Below, piece after piece: positions 52,338 to 60,646 of a DNA stretch of 64,000 bases. Under the pieces are notes generated by a model. The model had not been told where the DNA came from. It saw nothing but the letters and a program-made list of their open reading frames with translations, and ran no database searches. This DNA is from Brevibacterium gallinarum (GTDB taxonomy: Bacteria; Actinomycetota; Actinomycetes; Actinomycetales; Brevibacteriaceae), in NCBI RefSeq assembly GCF_014836885.1, contig NZ_JACSPY010000008.1:62001-126000 (forward strand), in the 5' to 3' direction. Position 1 is the first letter of the stretch. Each line of letters starts with the position of its first letter. A program made the translations under genes and the position numbers.

Positions 52338-52452
52338 CAGGAGCCGGTCGCTCTCGCCGCAGAGCGTACCCGCCGCATGGGGGGGACCCAGTTGGGCAGG
52401 GGTTTCCCCGTGCGGAGGCTCAGCCGCGTGGGGTCTTGAGCCGCACGGAATC

Positions 52453-53574
52453 TCAGCCGCGTGGGCGCAGGCGGGCGTTGGGCAGGCGCGGGGCCGGCAG
52501 CGGGTCGGGGGTGTCGGCCGGGAACGGCCCGAAGTCCATGTCAGCGGGCACCGCAGCATCTGACTGGTCCGCGCGGCCGGTGTCCGATGCGCCAGCCTCA
52601 CCGGTGTGCGCGGGGCTCTCCTCGCGGCCGATCTCTGCCTGCCATTCCTGCCGGAAGGCGATGATCTCGTCATGGCTGCGGCCGACGAAGTTCCACCACA
52701 TGACGATCTGCTCACCCAGCGGCGGACCGCCGATGAGCACGGCGCGCACCGGCTCATCACCGCGGGCAGTGACGGTCAGGCGCGTGGCACCGGGCGGGAT
52801 GTAGGCCAGTTCGCGGGCAACCACCCGGCGCGCGGTCTCCTGCTCGCCCGCCTCAGATGCCGCCTCCCCGGCACCAGCGGACTCGACTGCCGCCTCGGCG
52901 CCGGTCGCGCAGATCTCAGCGTCACCGGTGTCGATGAGCACGCCGTGCTCGCTGTCGGGGTCGAGCTCCAGCTCCAGCGTCGCACCCGGTTCGACATCGA
53001 GCTGCGCGGCGACTGCCGGCGTGCGGGTCTCCACCGGTGAGGTCAGGCCCGCGCAGCTGCCCAGGAACGTCGAGACCCGGCCGCCGGGCACAGTGGCGGA
53101 GTCGGCGACATGATGCTGGGAGCCCGGCGTGCCGAAGCGCTGTGCACTCGGCAGCGCGTACCACAGCTGCACGCCGTGCAGGATCCGCTCCTCGGGCCGG
53201 GAGAACTCCGAATGCGAGATCCCGGAGCCGGCGATCATGAGGTTGACCTCGCCGGGGCGCACGGTGTTGGCGAAGCCGGAGGAGTCGATGTGCTCGATCT
53301 CCCCGGCGAAGAGCAGCGTCACCGTCGCCAGGCCGGTGTGCGGGTGCCGGGGCACGGCCATCCCGCCGGTGGCGGTGACGTCATCGGGGCCGAAGTGATC
53401 GGCGAAGCACCACGGTCCGATGAGCGAGCGGCTGCGCTGCGGCAGGGTGCGGTGGACGGTCATCGCCCGCGGCCCGCCGAGCGGCACCGCCCGGGCGCCG
53501 AGGATCTCGACGCCGCAGGCCTCCTCGGCGCCGGTGCAGATGTGCTCACGCGGGTCGGTCTCTGTATTGCTCAT
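52453..53574 (-). CDS. Pirin family protein
   Basis: A 373-residue bicupin. The N-terminal cupin has the metal-binding set HPHTGLATVTLLFAGEIEH with Glu further on (IAGSGISHSE), and the pirin C-terminal domain shows GGPPLGEQIVMWWNFVGRSHDEIIAFRQEWQ. Bacterial pirins can act as quercetinase-like dioxygenases or interact with metabolic enzymes; the role here is unknown. Two acidic low-complexity stretches (~220-245 and the last ~50 residues) are additions to the family core. It is transcribed toward the mur-nag operon and separated from it by 136 bases. Confidence 0.9.
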   Translation of the reverse strand: MSNTETDPREHICTGAEEACGVEILGARAVPLGGPRAMTVHRTLPQRSRSLIGPWCFADHFGPDDVTATGGMAVPRHPHTGLATVTLLFAGEIEHIDSSGFANTVRPGEVNLMIAGSGISHSEFSRPEERILHGVQLWYALPSAQRFGTPGSQHHVADSATVPGGRVSTFLGSCAGLTSPVETRTPAVAAQLDVEPGATLELELDPDSEHGVLIDTGDAEICATGAEAAVESAGAGEAASEAGEQETARRVVARELAYIPPGATRLTVTARGDEPVRAVLIGGPPLGEQIVMWWNFVGRSHDEIIAFRQEWQAEIGREESPAHTGEAGASDTGRADQSDAAVPADMDFGPFPADTPDPLPAPRLPNARLRPRG

Positions 53575-53638
53575 CTCAATCCTCTCCGGGCCACCGGCAT
53601 CCGTGCGCCAGTCGTGTGCTCTCAGTGTAGGGAGACAG

Positions 53639-53673
53639 CACGGCCCTGGAACAGGGTCTGCTCCAGGGCCGTG
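53639..53673. terminator. Hairpin between yceI-like and pirin genes
   Basis: CACGGCCCTGGA (53639-53650) pairs perfectly with 53662-53673, with an 11-base loop, 56 bases beyond the YceI stop on the minus strand. Confidence 0.65.
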
Positions 53674-53728
53674 GCAGTCATGTGCGCGGTGCGCGCCGGA
53701 AGCGCCGGGCGCCGCGCATGGGCGGGCT

Positions 53729-54268
53729 TCAGTCCTCGCTGCGGACGAAGGCGGCGTCGATCGAGATCGTCACCTTGTCGCTGACGAGCACGCCGCCGGC
53801 CTCCAGGGCGGCATTCCACGTGATGCCGAAGTCCTTGCGCGAGATCTGGGTCGTGGCCTCGAAACCAGCGCGGGTGGCGCCGAACGGATCGACAGCCGCA
53901 CCGCCGAACTCGACGTCGAAGGTGACCGGGCGGGTGGTGCCCTTGATCGTCAGGTCGCCGGTGAGCGTGAACTCCTCTTCGGTGCCCTCGATGCCGGTGG
54001 AGACGAAGGTCATCTGCGGGTGCTGGGCGGCGTCGAAGAAGTCCTCGCCGGTGACGTGGGCGTCGCGGTTCTCATCGCCGGAGTCGAACGAGGCGACCTG
54101 CACGGCGGCCTCGACGCGGGAGTCGGCGATCGAGTCGCCGACGGTCAGGGTGGCGTCGGCGTCGTTGAAGCTGCCGCGCACCTTGCTGATGCCAGCGTGG
54201 CGGACGGTGAAGCCGATGAGCGTGTGCGACATGTCGAGCTTCCAGATGCCAGGGGTCAGAGTCGTCAT
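53729..54268 (-). CDS. YceI family protein
   Basis: A 179-residue lipocalin-like barrel. It begins PGIWKLDMSHTLIGFTVRHAGISKVRGSF, the typical YceI signature, and continues with ENRDAHVTGEDFFDAAQHPQMTF, LTGDLTIKGTTRPVTFDVEF and ISRKDFGITWN. Proteins of this fold bind isoprenoid lipids; there is no signal peptide, so it is cytoplasmic. It is divergent from crcB1 with an AT-rich promoter region that contains an inverted repeat. The biological role is not known. Confidence 0.92.
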   Translation of the reverse strand: MTTLTPGIWKLDMSHTLIGFTVRHAGISKVRGSFNDADATLTVGDSIADSRVEAAVQVASFDSGDENRDAHVTGEDFFDAAQHPQMTFVSTGIEGTEEEFTLTGDLTIKGTTRPVTFDVEFGGAAVDPFGATRAGFEATTQISRKDFGITWNAALEAGGVLVSDKVTISIDAAFVRSED

Positions 54269-54342
54269 AATGCTCCTTCATGTGGTTCGGGTTCGGACCG
54301 CCGGCAGGTGACCGGCTGAACATGCTCCACTGTACGCACCTA

Positions 54343-54360
54343 TAGTTTAACTTTCAACTA
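54343..54360. promoter_or_regulatory. AT-rich inverted repeat upstream of yceI-like gene
   Basis: TAGTT (54343-54347) and AACTA (54356-54360) form an inverted repeat around TAACTTTC, with TATAGT overlapping its left end as a possible -10. It is one of the few AT-rich sites in the area and may be an operator. Confidence 0.4.
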
Positions 54361-54457
54361 GATGTGCTGTGAGGTGCGCAACACCGCCGGCGCACTGGGA
54401 TACCCTGAGGCAGTCACCGCACCCGTGCGAGCGCAGCTCAGCAGAAGGAGGCCAGCC

Positions 54458-54934
54458 GTGTCAGCTCCCGCGCCGGAACTCACCTGGCGTCTGCTCCTCG
54501 CCGTCTTCATCGGCACCGCACTCGGCAGCCTGCTGCGCTGGGGTGCCGGCGAGCTCCTGCTGCTGAGCGGCATCGACGGAGCAGCACTGGCGGCGACGAC
54601 AGCGGTGAATCTGCTCGGCAGCTTCTGCCTCGGCGCACTGCTCGAAACCCTCACCCGCCGCCAGCCGCACACCCCCGCCGCCCGCCTGCGGCTGCTCCAG
54701 CGCGGCCTGGGCATCGGGTTGCTCGGCGGCTTCACCACCTACAGCGCATTCGCTCTCGGCACGACGGCCCCGGCGCTGTCCGCGCTGCTCGGCGGCAGGC
54801 TGGCCACCGTTCCCGAGGCGGCGGTGTCGTTCGGCTGGGCGCTCACCGGCGTGTTCGTGACGATCGTCGGGGGAGTGGCGGCCGCTGCCTGCGGCATCGG
54901 TCTGGCCGCCCGGCTGTCAGGACGGCACCGATGA
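54458..54934 (+). CDS. crcB: Fluoride channel subunit CrcB/Fluc 1
   Basis: A 158-residue membrane protein with four hydrophobic segments. ALGSLLRWGAGEL, TTAVNLLGSFCLGALLETL and GLLGGFTTYSAFALGT are the Fluc motifs, with the conserved Asn of the pore and the Phe-box/sodium site in the broken third helix. It exports fluoride. GTG 54458 is chosen because AAGGAGG lies six bases before it. The stop overlaps the second crcB gene by four bases (ATGA). Paired genes usually form a heterodimeric dual-topology channel. Confidence 0.9.
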   Translation: MSAPAPELTWRLLLAVFIGTALGSLLRWGAGELLLLSGIDGAALAATTAVNLLGSFCLGALLETLTRRQPHTPAARLRLLQRGLGIGLLGGFTTYSAFALGTTAPALSALLGGRLATVPEAAVSFGWALTGVFVTIVGGVAAAACGIGLAARLSGRHR

Positions 54935-55323
54935 CCATCCTCCTGCTCGCCGCGGCGGCCGGTCTGGGCGGCACCGTGCGCTATCTGCTCGATGTGTGGC
55001 TCAGCCACCTGCGCTGGGGTGCGATCCCGCTGGCCACCCCGCTCATCAACATCACCGGGTCCTTCGCCCTCGGACTGCTCACCGCACTGGCCGCCGGGAC
55101 GGCAGCCACCGCCTCGGGCCCGGCCTGGCTCACCGTGCTCGGGGTGGGATTCCTCGGCGGCTGCACCACCCTGAGCACCGCCAGCGTCGACACCGCCCGG
55201 CTGCTGGCGGCCCGGCGGATCCGTGCGGCACTCGGCGCGCGGATGGTCGGTGACAGGAACTCGGTCGTCAGTCCCAGCTGCGGGTGTCGACGAGGGTCTG
55301 CCCGTCGTCGGGCAGCTGACTGA
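54931..55323 (+). CDS. crcB: CrcB/Fluc 2, lacking the fourth membrane helix
   Basis: A 130-residue partner. Residues ~1-100 are typical (AAGLGGTVRYLLDVWLSH, PLINITGSFALGLLTAL, GFLGGCTTLSTASVDTARLL), covering helices 1-3. After ARRIRAALGARM the sequence turns into a Ser/Arg/Cys-rich tail instead of the fourth hydrophobic helix. The tail overlaps the 3' end of the convergent ligase gene (from 55268). It looks 3'-truncated, or frame-shifted around 55240-55250. Whether it still pairs with CrcB1 is unclear. Confidence 0.75.
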   Translation: MTILLLAAAAGLGGTVRYLLDVWLSHLRWGAIPLATPLINITGSFALGLLTALAAGTAATASGPAWLTVLGVGFLGGCTTLSTASVDTARLLAARRIRAALGARMVGDRNSVVSPSCGCRRGSARRRAAD

Positions 55324-56482
55324 CGAGCTGCACCTCGGCGTTGAACCGCAGACCGGCCCGGATCTCCTCGGCCGAGGCGGTGCGCACCGCCTCGGCCGCG
55401 GCACCGGCAGCCGGGACGATCTCGCAGCGGACATCGTCGCGGTGTGCGGTGCGGGAGATGACGAAGCGATACGCCGCGACCCCGTCGACGCGGTCCATCA
55501 CCGCAGCGGCCTGGCGCGGGTGGAGGAACATGCCCCGGACCTTGACGGCCTGACCGACCCGGCCGAGCACCCCGGCCAGCCGGCGCCGGCCCTGCTCATC
55601 GGTCACCGGCGTCCCGGACTCATCAGCCACCCAGGCGGAGAGATCCCCGGTGCCGAAGCGCACGAGCGGTGCCTCGGCACGGATGAGCGAGAGCACCACC
55701 TCGCCCTCGCCGGCATCGAGCCGTGACCCGGTGGTGATGTCGCACACGGCGACATCGACACCGGCCGCCGTCACCATGCCCGCGCCCTGCCCGTCCTCGT
55801 AGGCGATGAGCCCGGCCTCGGCCGAACCGTAGGCCATCCGCACCTGCGGGACCCACTCCTGCAGCGCGGAACGCAGCTGATGCGGCAGCGGCTCAGCCGT
55901 CACGAGCGCCCAGCGAACCGGGAAGCTCTCCGGACTGCCGCCGGCGGCAGCGCAGACGTCGATGAGCGCCTTGAGGTAGCTCGGCAGTCCGACATAGCCG
56001 CGGATGCCCAGATCCATCAGCGCCTGCACCTGCAGCTGCTGACTGCCGATGCCCGCCGGCAGCACGGTGGCCCCGGCAGCGGTGATCGCCTCATCGAACA
56101 TCACCCCGGCAGGCGAGAGGTGATAGCCGAAGCAGTTTGCCACGACATCGCCGGGCTGCAGCCCGGCTGCGTTCAGTGCCTCGCCCCAGCGCCACGGGTC
56201 GGGTCCCGGCGGCTGCGCCTCGTAGATGGGGCCGGGGGACTGGAAGATCCGCCGCGGGGTGAAGCGCGGGCTCAGATGGGCGCGGCTGGCCAGCAGCTCG
56301 TCCTTGCTCTGGACCGGCAGTGCGTCGAGATCCGCGGGGCTGTGCGCGCTGGCCGGGTCGAAGTGATGTGCTGCCAGCCGGTCGGCCAGCGCTGGGTTGG
56401 CGTCGGCTGCCGCCTGCAGCCGGCGGCTGAACTCAGCGGATGCGTGCGGCTCTGCCGGCACACGGGTGTCCTGGGCGTTCAT
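55268..56482 (-). CDS. Phenylacetate-CoA ligase-like AMP-forming enzyme
   Basis: A 404-residue member of the ANL superfamily, closest in layout to PaaK-type ligases: ALPVQSKDELLASRAHLSPRF, then YGSAEAGLIAYED (adenine-binding motif), LVRFGTGDLSAWV (conserved Asp) and GRVGQAVKVRGMFLHPRQ (hinge). The usual Ser/Thr/Gly-rich P-loop is weak (RIFQSPGPIYEAQP). It activates a carboxylic acid to its CoA thioester. ATG 56482 is chosen, with GGAAAG upstream. It is the last gene of the liv operon, 25 bases after livF, so it probably acts on the imported acid. Confidence 0.82.
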   Translation of the reverse strand: MNAQDTRVPAEPHASAEFSRRLQAAADANPALADRLAAHHFDPASAHSPADLDALPVQSKDELLASRAHLSPRFTPRRIFQSPGPIYEAQPPGPDPWRWGEALNAAGLQPGDVVANCFGYHLSPAGVMFDEAITAAGATVLPAGIGSQQLQVQALMDLGIRGYVGLPSYLKALIDVCAAAGGSPESFPVRWALVTAEPLPHQLRSALQEWVPQVRMAYGSAEAGLIAYEDGQGAGMVTAAGVDVAVCDITTGSRLDAGEGEVVLSLIRAEAPLVRFGTGDLSAWVADESGTPVTDEQGRRRLAGVLGRVGQAVKVRGMFLHPRQAAAVMDRVDGVAAYRFVISRTAHRDDVRCEIVPAAGAAAEAVRTASAEEIRAGLRFNAEVQLVSQLPDDGQTLVDTRSWD

Positions 56483-56507
56483 GATCTTTCCTGCTTTCCA
56501 GCGGCTG

Positions 56508-57359
56508 TCAGAGCCAGCGCTTGCGGCGCTTGTAGTGTTTGACGTCGCGGTAGCTCTTCTTGCCGTCGCCGCCGATGCCGAGGTAGAACTCCTTGACATC
56601 GGGATTCTCCGCCAGCGCGCGGGCCTCGTCTTCGAGCATGATGCGGCCCTGCTCCATGATGTAGCCGTGATGGGCCACCGACAGCGCGGTCTGCGCGTTC
56701 TGCTCGATGACGAGCACCGTCAGACCCGTTTCGGCGTTGAGCCGGCCGATCGTTGCGAAGATCTCCTCGACGAGCAGCGGGGCCAGGCCGAGGGAGGGCT
56801 CATCGAGCATGAGCAGCTTCGGCTCGGCCATGAGCGCCCGGCCGATCGCGAGCATCTGCTGCTCGCCGCCGGAGAGGAACCCGGCGGTGCGGGTGCGCAT
56901 GTCATGCAGCTTGGGGAAGAACTCGTAGACGAAGTCGAGCTGGGAGCTGATGCTGCCGTTCTTGGTGTACCCGCCGGCTGAGAGGTTCTCCGCCACCGTC
57001 AGGTGCGGGAACACATGCCGGCCCTCCATGCACAGGCTCAGCCCCTGCCGGACACGTTCGGGCGCGTCCATCCGGGTGATGTCCTGGCCGTTGAAGGTGA
57101 TGGACCCGGAGCTCACCTCGCCCTGCTCACTGGGCAGCAGCCCGGACACGGCCTTGAGCGTGGTGGACTTGCCGGCGCCGTTGGAGCCGAGCAGTGCGAC
57201 GATCTGGCCTTCGGGCACGCTCAGCGACAGCCCGCGCAGCACCAGGATGACGTCGTCGTAGATGACTTCGATGTTGTTGATCGCCAGCAGCGCACCGTCC
57301 GGTGCGCCGGCCCCCGGCCCCGGGCGTGCGCCCGGGGCCGTCAGCTCGTCGGTGGTCAT
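56508..57359 (-). CDS. livF: Branched-chain-type ABC transporter ATP-binding protein LivF
   Basis: A 283-residue ABC ATPase. Walker A is LLGSNGAGKSTTLKA, the signature is FLSGGEQQMLAIGRALM, Walker B is LLMLDEPSLGLAPLLVEEIF and the switch His lies in VLVIEQNAQTAL (Glu/Gln form typical of LivF). The C-terminus has an added basic tail (KKSYRDVKHYKRRKRWL). It pairs with LivG on the LivHM permease. The ATG overlaps the livK stop by four bases. Confidence 0.92.
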   Translation of the reverse strand: MTTDELTAPGARPGPGAGAPDGALLAINNIEVIYDDVILVLRGLSLSVPEGQIVALLGSNGAGKSTTLKAVSGLLPSEQGEVSSGSITFNGQDITRMDAPERVRQGLSLCMEGRHVFPHLTVAENLSAGGYTKNGSISSQLDFVYEFFPKLHDMRTRTAGFLSGGEQQMLAIGRALMAEPKLLMLDEPSLGLAPLLVEEIFATIGRLNAETGLTVLVIEQNAQTALSVAHHGYIMEQGRIMLEDEARALAENPDVKEFYLGIGGDGKKSYRDVKHYKRRKRWL

Positions 57360-58546
57360 GGGGTGACTCCCGACTCGATCTCCTCCATCTTGCCGTCCTT
57401 GACCTCGTAGAGGTTCGAGGAGGTGGAGCCGCGGTGCGAATCGGCGGAGAACTCGACGGTGCCGTCGCCGATCACCTCACCGGTGTCGATGCCGCCCATC
57501 GTCTCCAGCGACTCGCGGATGTTCGCTCCGGTCAGGTCGTTGCCTTCGCTGATGGTGTGGCGGATGCCCTCGGCCATGACGTGCATCGTGTACCAGCCCT
57601 GCACGTAGCTGGTGATCTTCGACTCGGGATCCTCGCCCTTCTCCTCCAGGTAGGAGGTGATCTGCTCGTGTCCGGGCTTGCCGGCGTTGAGCGGGGCGAT
57701 CGGCTGGATCATGACATGGCCGTCAGCGGCGTCCCCGGCCGAGGTGATGAAGAGTTCGTTGGCGCACCAGTTGAGGCACACGATCTTCTGGTCCCCGCCT
57801 TGCGCCTGCAGGTCCTTGGCCAGCTGCGCGGCAGGGGAGGAGACGTTCTGGATGACGATGTACTTCGCGTCGCTGATCTGGCTGAGCAGGCCGGCGTAGT
57901 TCGTCGTGCCGGCAGGCATCGCGTAGGACTTGTAGTCGATGTCGAGGCCCTGCTCATCGACCCACGCCTGGCCGTCTTCGACCGGTGAGGTGCCGAACGG
58001 GGAGTCGTGGTGCAGCACCGCCACGCCTGCCTGCCCGCCGGCGTCCTCGGAGATCCAGTTGAGCGCCACGCGCATCTGGTCGGAGTAGGTCGGAGCGACG
58101 AGGAAGTTGTACGGCGACTCCTCCGGGTCGGTGAGGTCCTCGGCGAAGGAACCGGACATGAACGGCAGCTCGTCGTTGGCCACGCGAGTGCGCAGTGCTT
58201 CGGTGTCGCCGGTGCCCCAGCCCTGGATCGCGACGGCTTCGTCGTTGACGTAGCGGCGGTAGAGCTCCTCGGCCTTCGGGATCTCGTAGGCGTAGTCATT
58301 CGACTCGGCCTGGATCTCCCGGCCCTCGATGCCGCCGTTGGCATTGATGTAGTCGACGTAGGCGAGCATGCCCTCGTTGTACGGCGCGCCGACGTCGCCG
58401 GTGGCCCCGGACTGATCGGCGATCATGCCGATGACGATCGGCTCGTCGGAGTCGGCGCTGGCTGAGCCGCCCCCGCCGCATGCGCTCAGCAGCAGCAGGG
58501 ACACAGCCGAGACGGCGATGCCCGAGGTGACGGTGGTGCGTTTCAT
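57356..58546 (-). CDS. livK: ABC transporter substrate-binding lipoprotein LivK-type
   Basis: A 396-residue periplasmic-binding-type lipoprotein. The signal peptide ends in SLLLLSAC with the lipidated C23, followed by a Gly-rich linker. The mature part is a type I binding fold: IVIGMIADQSGATGDVGAPYNEGMLAYVDYINANGGIEGREI, AVAIQGWGTGDTEAL and GVAVLHHDSPFGTSPVEDGQAW. The recognition of a free alpha-amino group seen in LivJ is not obvious, consistent with a different carboxylate ligand. It sits outside the membrane and feeds LivHM. The 159-base gap to livM lacks a gene. Confidence 0.9.
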   Translation of the reverse strand: MKRTTVTSGIAVSAVSLLLLSACGGGGSASADSDEPIVIGMIADQSGATGDVGAPYNEGMLAYVDYINANGGIEGREIQAESNDYAYEIPKAEELYRRYVNDEAVAIQGWGTGDTEALRTRVANDELPFMSGSFAEDLTDPEESPYNFLVAPTYSDQMRVALNWISEDAGGQAGVAVLHHDSPFGTSPVEDGQAWVDEQGLDIDYKSYAMPAGTTNYAGLLSQISDAKYIVIQNVSSPAAQLAKDLQAQGGDQKIVCLNWCANELFITSAGDAADGHVMIQPIAPLNAGKPGHEQITSYLEEKGEDPESKITSYVQGWYTMHVMAEGIRHTISEGNDLTGANIRESLETMGGIDTGEVIGDGTVEFSADSHRGSTSSNLYEVKDGKMEEIESGVTP

Positions 58547-58705
58547 GATTCCTCCTGAGGTTGTGCACCGGTCCAGTGGTGCGGCTGCTGCGCAGCGGGT
58601 GTGATGAGCGGACGTCGGTTCGGTTGGTGGTTGCGTGTCTTCGTTCAGTGGCTGGGAGCCTGTGGTCAGTGATTGAGTGGGCGGTCGGTGAGCAGGTCGG
58701 TGCGG

Positions 58706-59770
58706 TCAGTAGCGGAACGGCCAGAAGCCGAAGAAGTCCTTGATGCGCTGCCAGATGCGGTTGAGGCCGCGCGGTTCGGCGATGAGGAAGATGATGATGA
58801 CCAGGCCGAAGATCGCATGCTCGAAGGCCGGCAGCTGGCGCTGCAGCATCGGCAGCACACCGCCGAGCGCATCGGCGACCATGCGGACCATGACCGGCAG
58901 GAAGGACATGAAGATCGCCCCGTAGATGGAGCCGGCGATCGAGCCCATGCCGCCGACGATGATCATCGCCAGGTACAGGATCGACACGTCGATGGTGAAC
59001 TTCTCCCACGAGATGATCTCCGTGTAGTGCGCCAGCAGCGCACCGGCCAGACCGACGTAGGCATTGGACACCGCGAAGGCGGTGAGCTTCGTGCGGGTGA
59101 GGTTGACGCCCATGGCCGAGGCGGCGATGTCCTGGTCGCGCACGGCCATGAAGGAGCGCCCGACACCGGTGCGGAAGAGATTGGTGGCGGTGATCGCCAC
59201 GAGGATCGTGATGATGAGCAGGATGACGTACCACTGCTGCTCGAAGCTCGAGCGCTCGATCCGGAACCCGAAGACCTCCAGCCGGTTGACGTCGACGAAG
59301 CCCTGCCCTTCGGTCAGCCAGTTCCAGCGGCGGACGATGAAGATGATGAGCATCTGCGAGGCCAGGGTCGCGATCGCCAGGTACAGGCCCTTGAGCCGCA
59401 GCGCCGGCAGGCCGATGATGACGCCGATCACCGAGGTGAGCACGACCGCGCAGAGGATGGAGACCGGTGCCGGCATGCCGAGCCGGTCGGTCAGGATGAC
59501 CGAGGTGAAGGCGCCGGCGGCGAGGAAGCCGCCCTGGCCCAGTGAGATCTGCCCGGTGTAGCCGACGAGGATGTTGAGCCCGATCGCGCCGACGGCGGCG
59601 ATGAGGGCGGTGTTGGCGATGGACAGCCAGTAGTTGTCGAAGACGAAGGGCACGAGGATCGCGATGACGGCGACGAGCGCCATCCGGATCATCTGCGGGC
59701 GGGTGTGCCACAGCCGCATCTCCGAGGTGTAGGACCGGTGGTGGCGGCCGGTTTCGATAGCTGCAGACAT
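58706..59770 (-). CDS. livM: Branched-chain-type ABC transporter permease LivM
   Basis: A 354-residue permease with about nine membrane segments. IGLNILVGYTGQISLGQGGFLAAGAFTSVILTDRLGMP, LPALRLKGLYLAIATLASQ and GVNLTRTKLTAFAVSNAYVGLAGALLAHY are the LivM signatures, the last being the EAA-like loop that contacts the ATPase. IVGGMGSIAGSIYGAIF is conserved. It is three bases downstream of the livH stop and forms the pore with LivH. Confidence 0.93.
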   Translation of the reverse strand: MSAAIETGRHHRSYTSEMRLWHTRPQMIRMALVAVIAILVPFVFDNYWLSIANTALIAAVGAIGLNILVGYTGQISLGQGGFLAAGAFTSVILTDRLGMPAPVSILCAVVLTSVIGVIIGLPALRLKGLYLAIATLASQMLIIFIVRRWNWLTEGQGFVDVNRLEVFGFRIERSSFEQQWYVILLIITILVAITATNLFRTGVGRSFMAVRDQDIAASAMGVNLTRTKLTAFAVSNAYVGLAGALLAHYTEIISWEKFTIDVSILYLAMIIVGGMGSIAGSIYGAIFMSFLPVMVRMVADALGGVLPMLQRQLPAFEHAIFGLVIIIFLIAEPRGLNRIWQRIKDFFGFWPFRY

Positions 59771-59773
59771 GGA

Positions 59774-60646
59774 TCAGACCCTTTCGATCCGCTTCTCGCC
59801 GAACACGCCGTAGGGCCGGACGAGCAGGATGAGCACGAGTACGATGTACGGGATGACCTCCGCCAGGCCGGGATCGAGGTAGCCGGAGACGAACGCGGTC
59901 AGCAGCCCGATGGTCAGACCGCCGACGATGGTGCCGGGCACCGAGTCGAGGCCGCCGAGGATGACGACGGGGAAGACGAGCAGGCCGAAACTGACGATGT
60001 TCATCTCCACAGCGGTGACATCGGCGAGCAGGATGCCGGCGATGAGCGCGCTGATCGCCGCCAGGCCCCACGACATCGCGAACACGCGGCGCACCGAGAT
60101 GCCGACGGTCATCGCCGCCTGCTGGTCATCGGCGACGGCGCGCATGGCGATGCCGTGCTTGGACTTCTGGAAGAACAGCGTCAGCAGAGTCAGCACGATC
60201 GCGGCGATGAGCAGCACCCACAGCCGGTTGGCCGGCACCGCACCGCCGAGCACGGACACGGAGTTCGTGGGGAACAGGGCGGGCATCGCCCGCGGCTGGG
60301 TGCCGTAGAACATCTGCACGAGCGCGCTGAGCAGCCCGGCCAGACCGATCGTCACCATGATGATGGAGATGTGGCTCTGCCCGACCATCGGCCGCAGGAT
60401 GAACCGCTCGACCACACCGCCGACGATGACGGCGATGACGATGCCGATGATGAGCGCGACGATGAGCGGCAGCTGGAAGATGACCCAGGCGGTGTAGAAG
60501 GTGTAGGCGCCCATGAGGAGGAACTCGCCCTGCGCGAAGTTGATGACGCCGGTGGCCTTGTAGATGAGCACGAAGCCCAGCGCAGCCAGCGCCAGGATGG
60601 CGCCCTCGGAGAGGCCGAAGATGACAAGGGTGATGAAGGTGCTCAC
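59774..60646 (-). CDS. livH: Branched-chain-type ABC transporter permease LivH
   Basis: A 290-residue permease with about eight membrane segments. LSEGAILALAALGFVLIYKATGVINFAQGEFLLMGAYTFY is the LivH signature. RAVADDQQAAMTVGISVRRVFAMSWGLAAISALIAGIL is the ATPase-coupling loop, and VVILGGLDSVPGTIVGGL follows. Its ATG overlaps the stop of the acyl-CoA synthetase gene by four bases (ATGA). Confidence 0.94.
   Translation of the reverse strand: MSTFITLVIFGLSEGAILALAALGFVLIYKATGVINFAQGEFLLMGAYTFYTAWVIFQLPLIVALIIGIVIAVIVGGVVERFILRPMVGQSHISIIMVTIGLAGLLSALVQMFYGTQPRAMPALFPTNSVSVLGGAVPANRLWVLLIAAIVLTLLTLFFQKSKHGIAMRAVADDQQAAMTVGISVRRVFAMSWGLAAISALIAGILLADVTAVEMNIVSFGLLVFPVVILGGLDSVPGTIVGGLTIGLLTAFVSGYLDPGLAEVIPYIVLVLILLVRPYGVFGEKRIERV

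Noticed and set aside
54361-54457. Possible fluoride riboswitch before crcB
   Set aside because: The conserved GGCGAUGG/pseudoknot core is absent; only a normal ribosome site AAGGAGG is seen.
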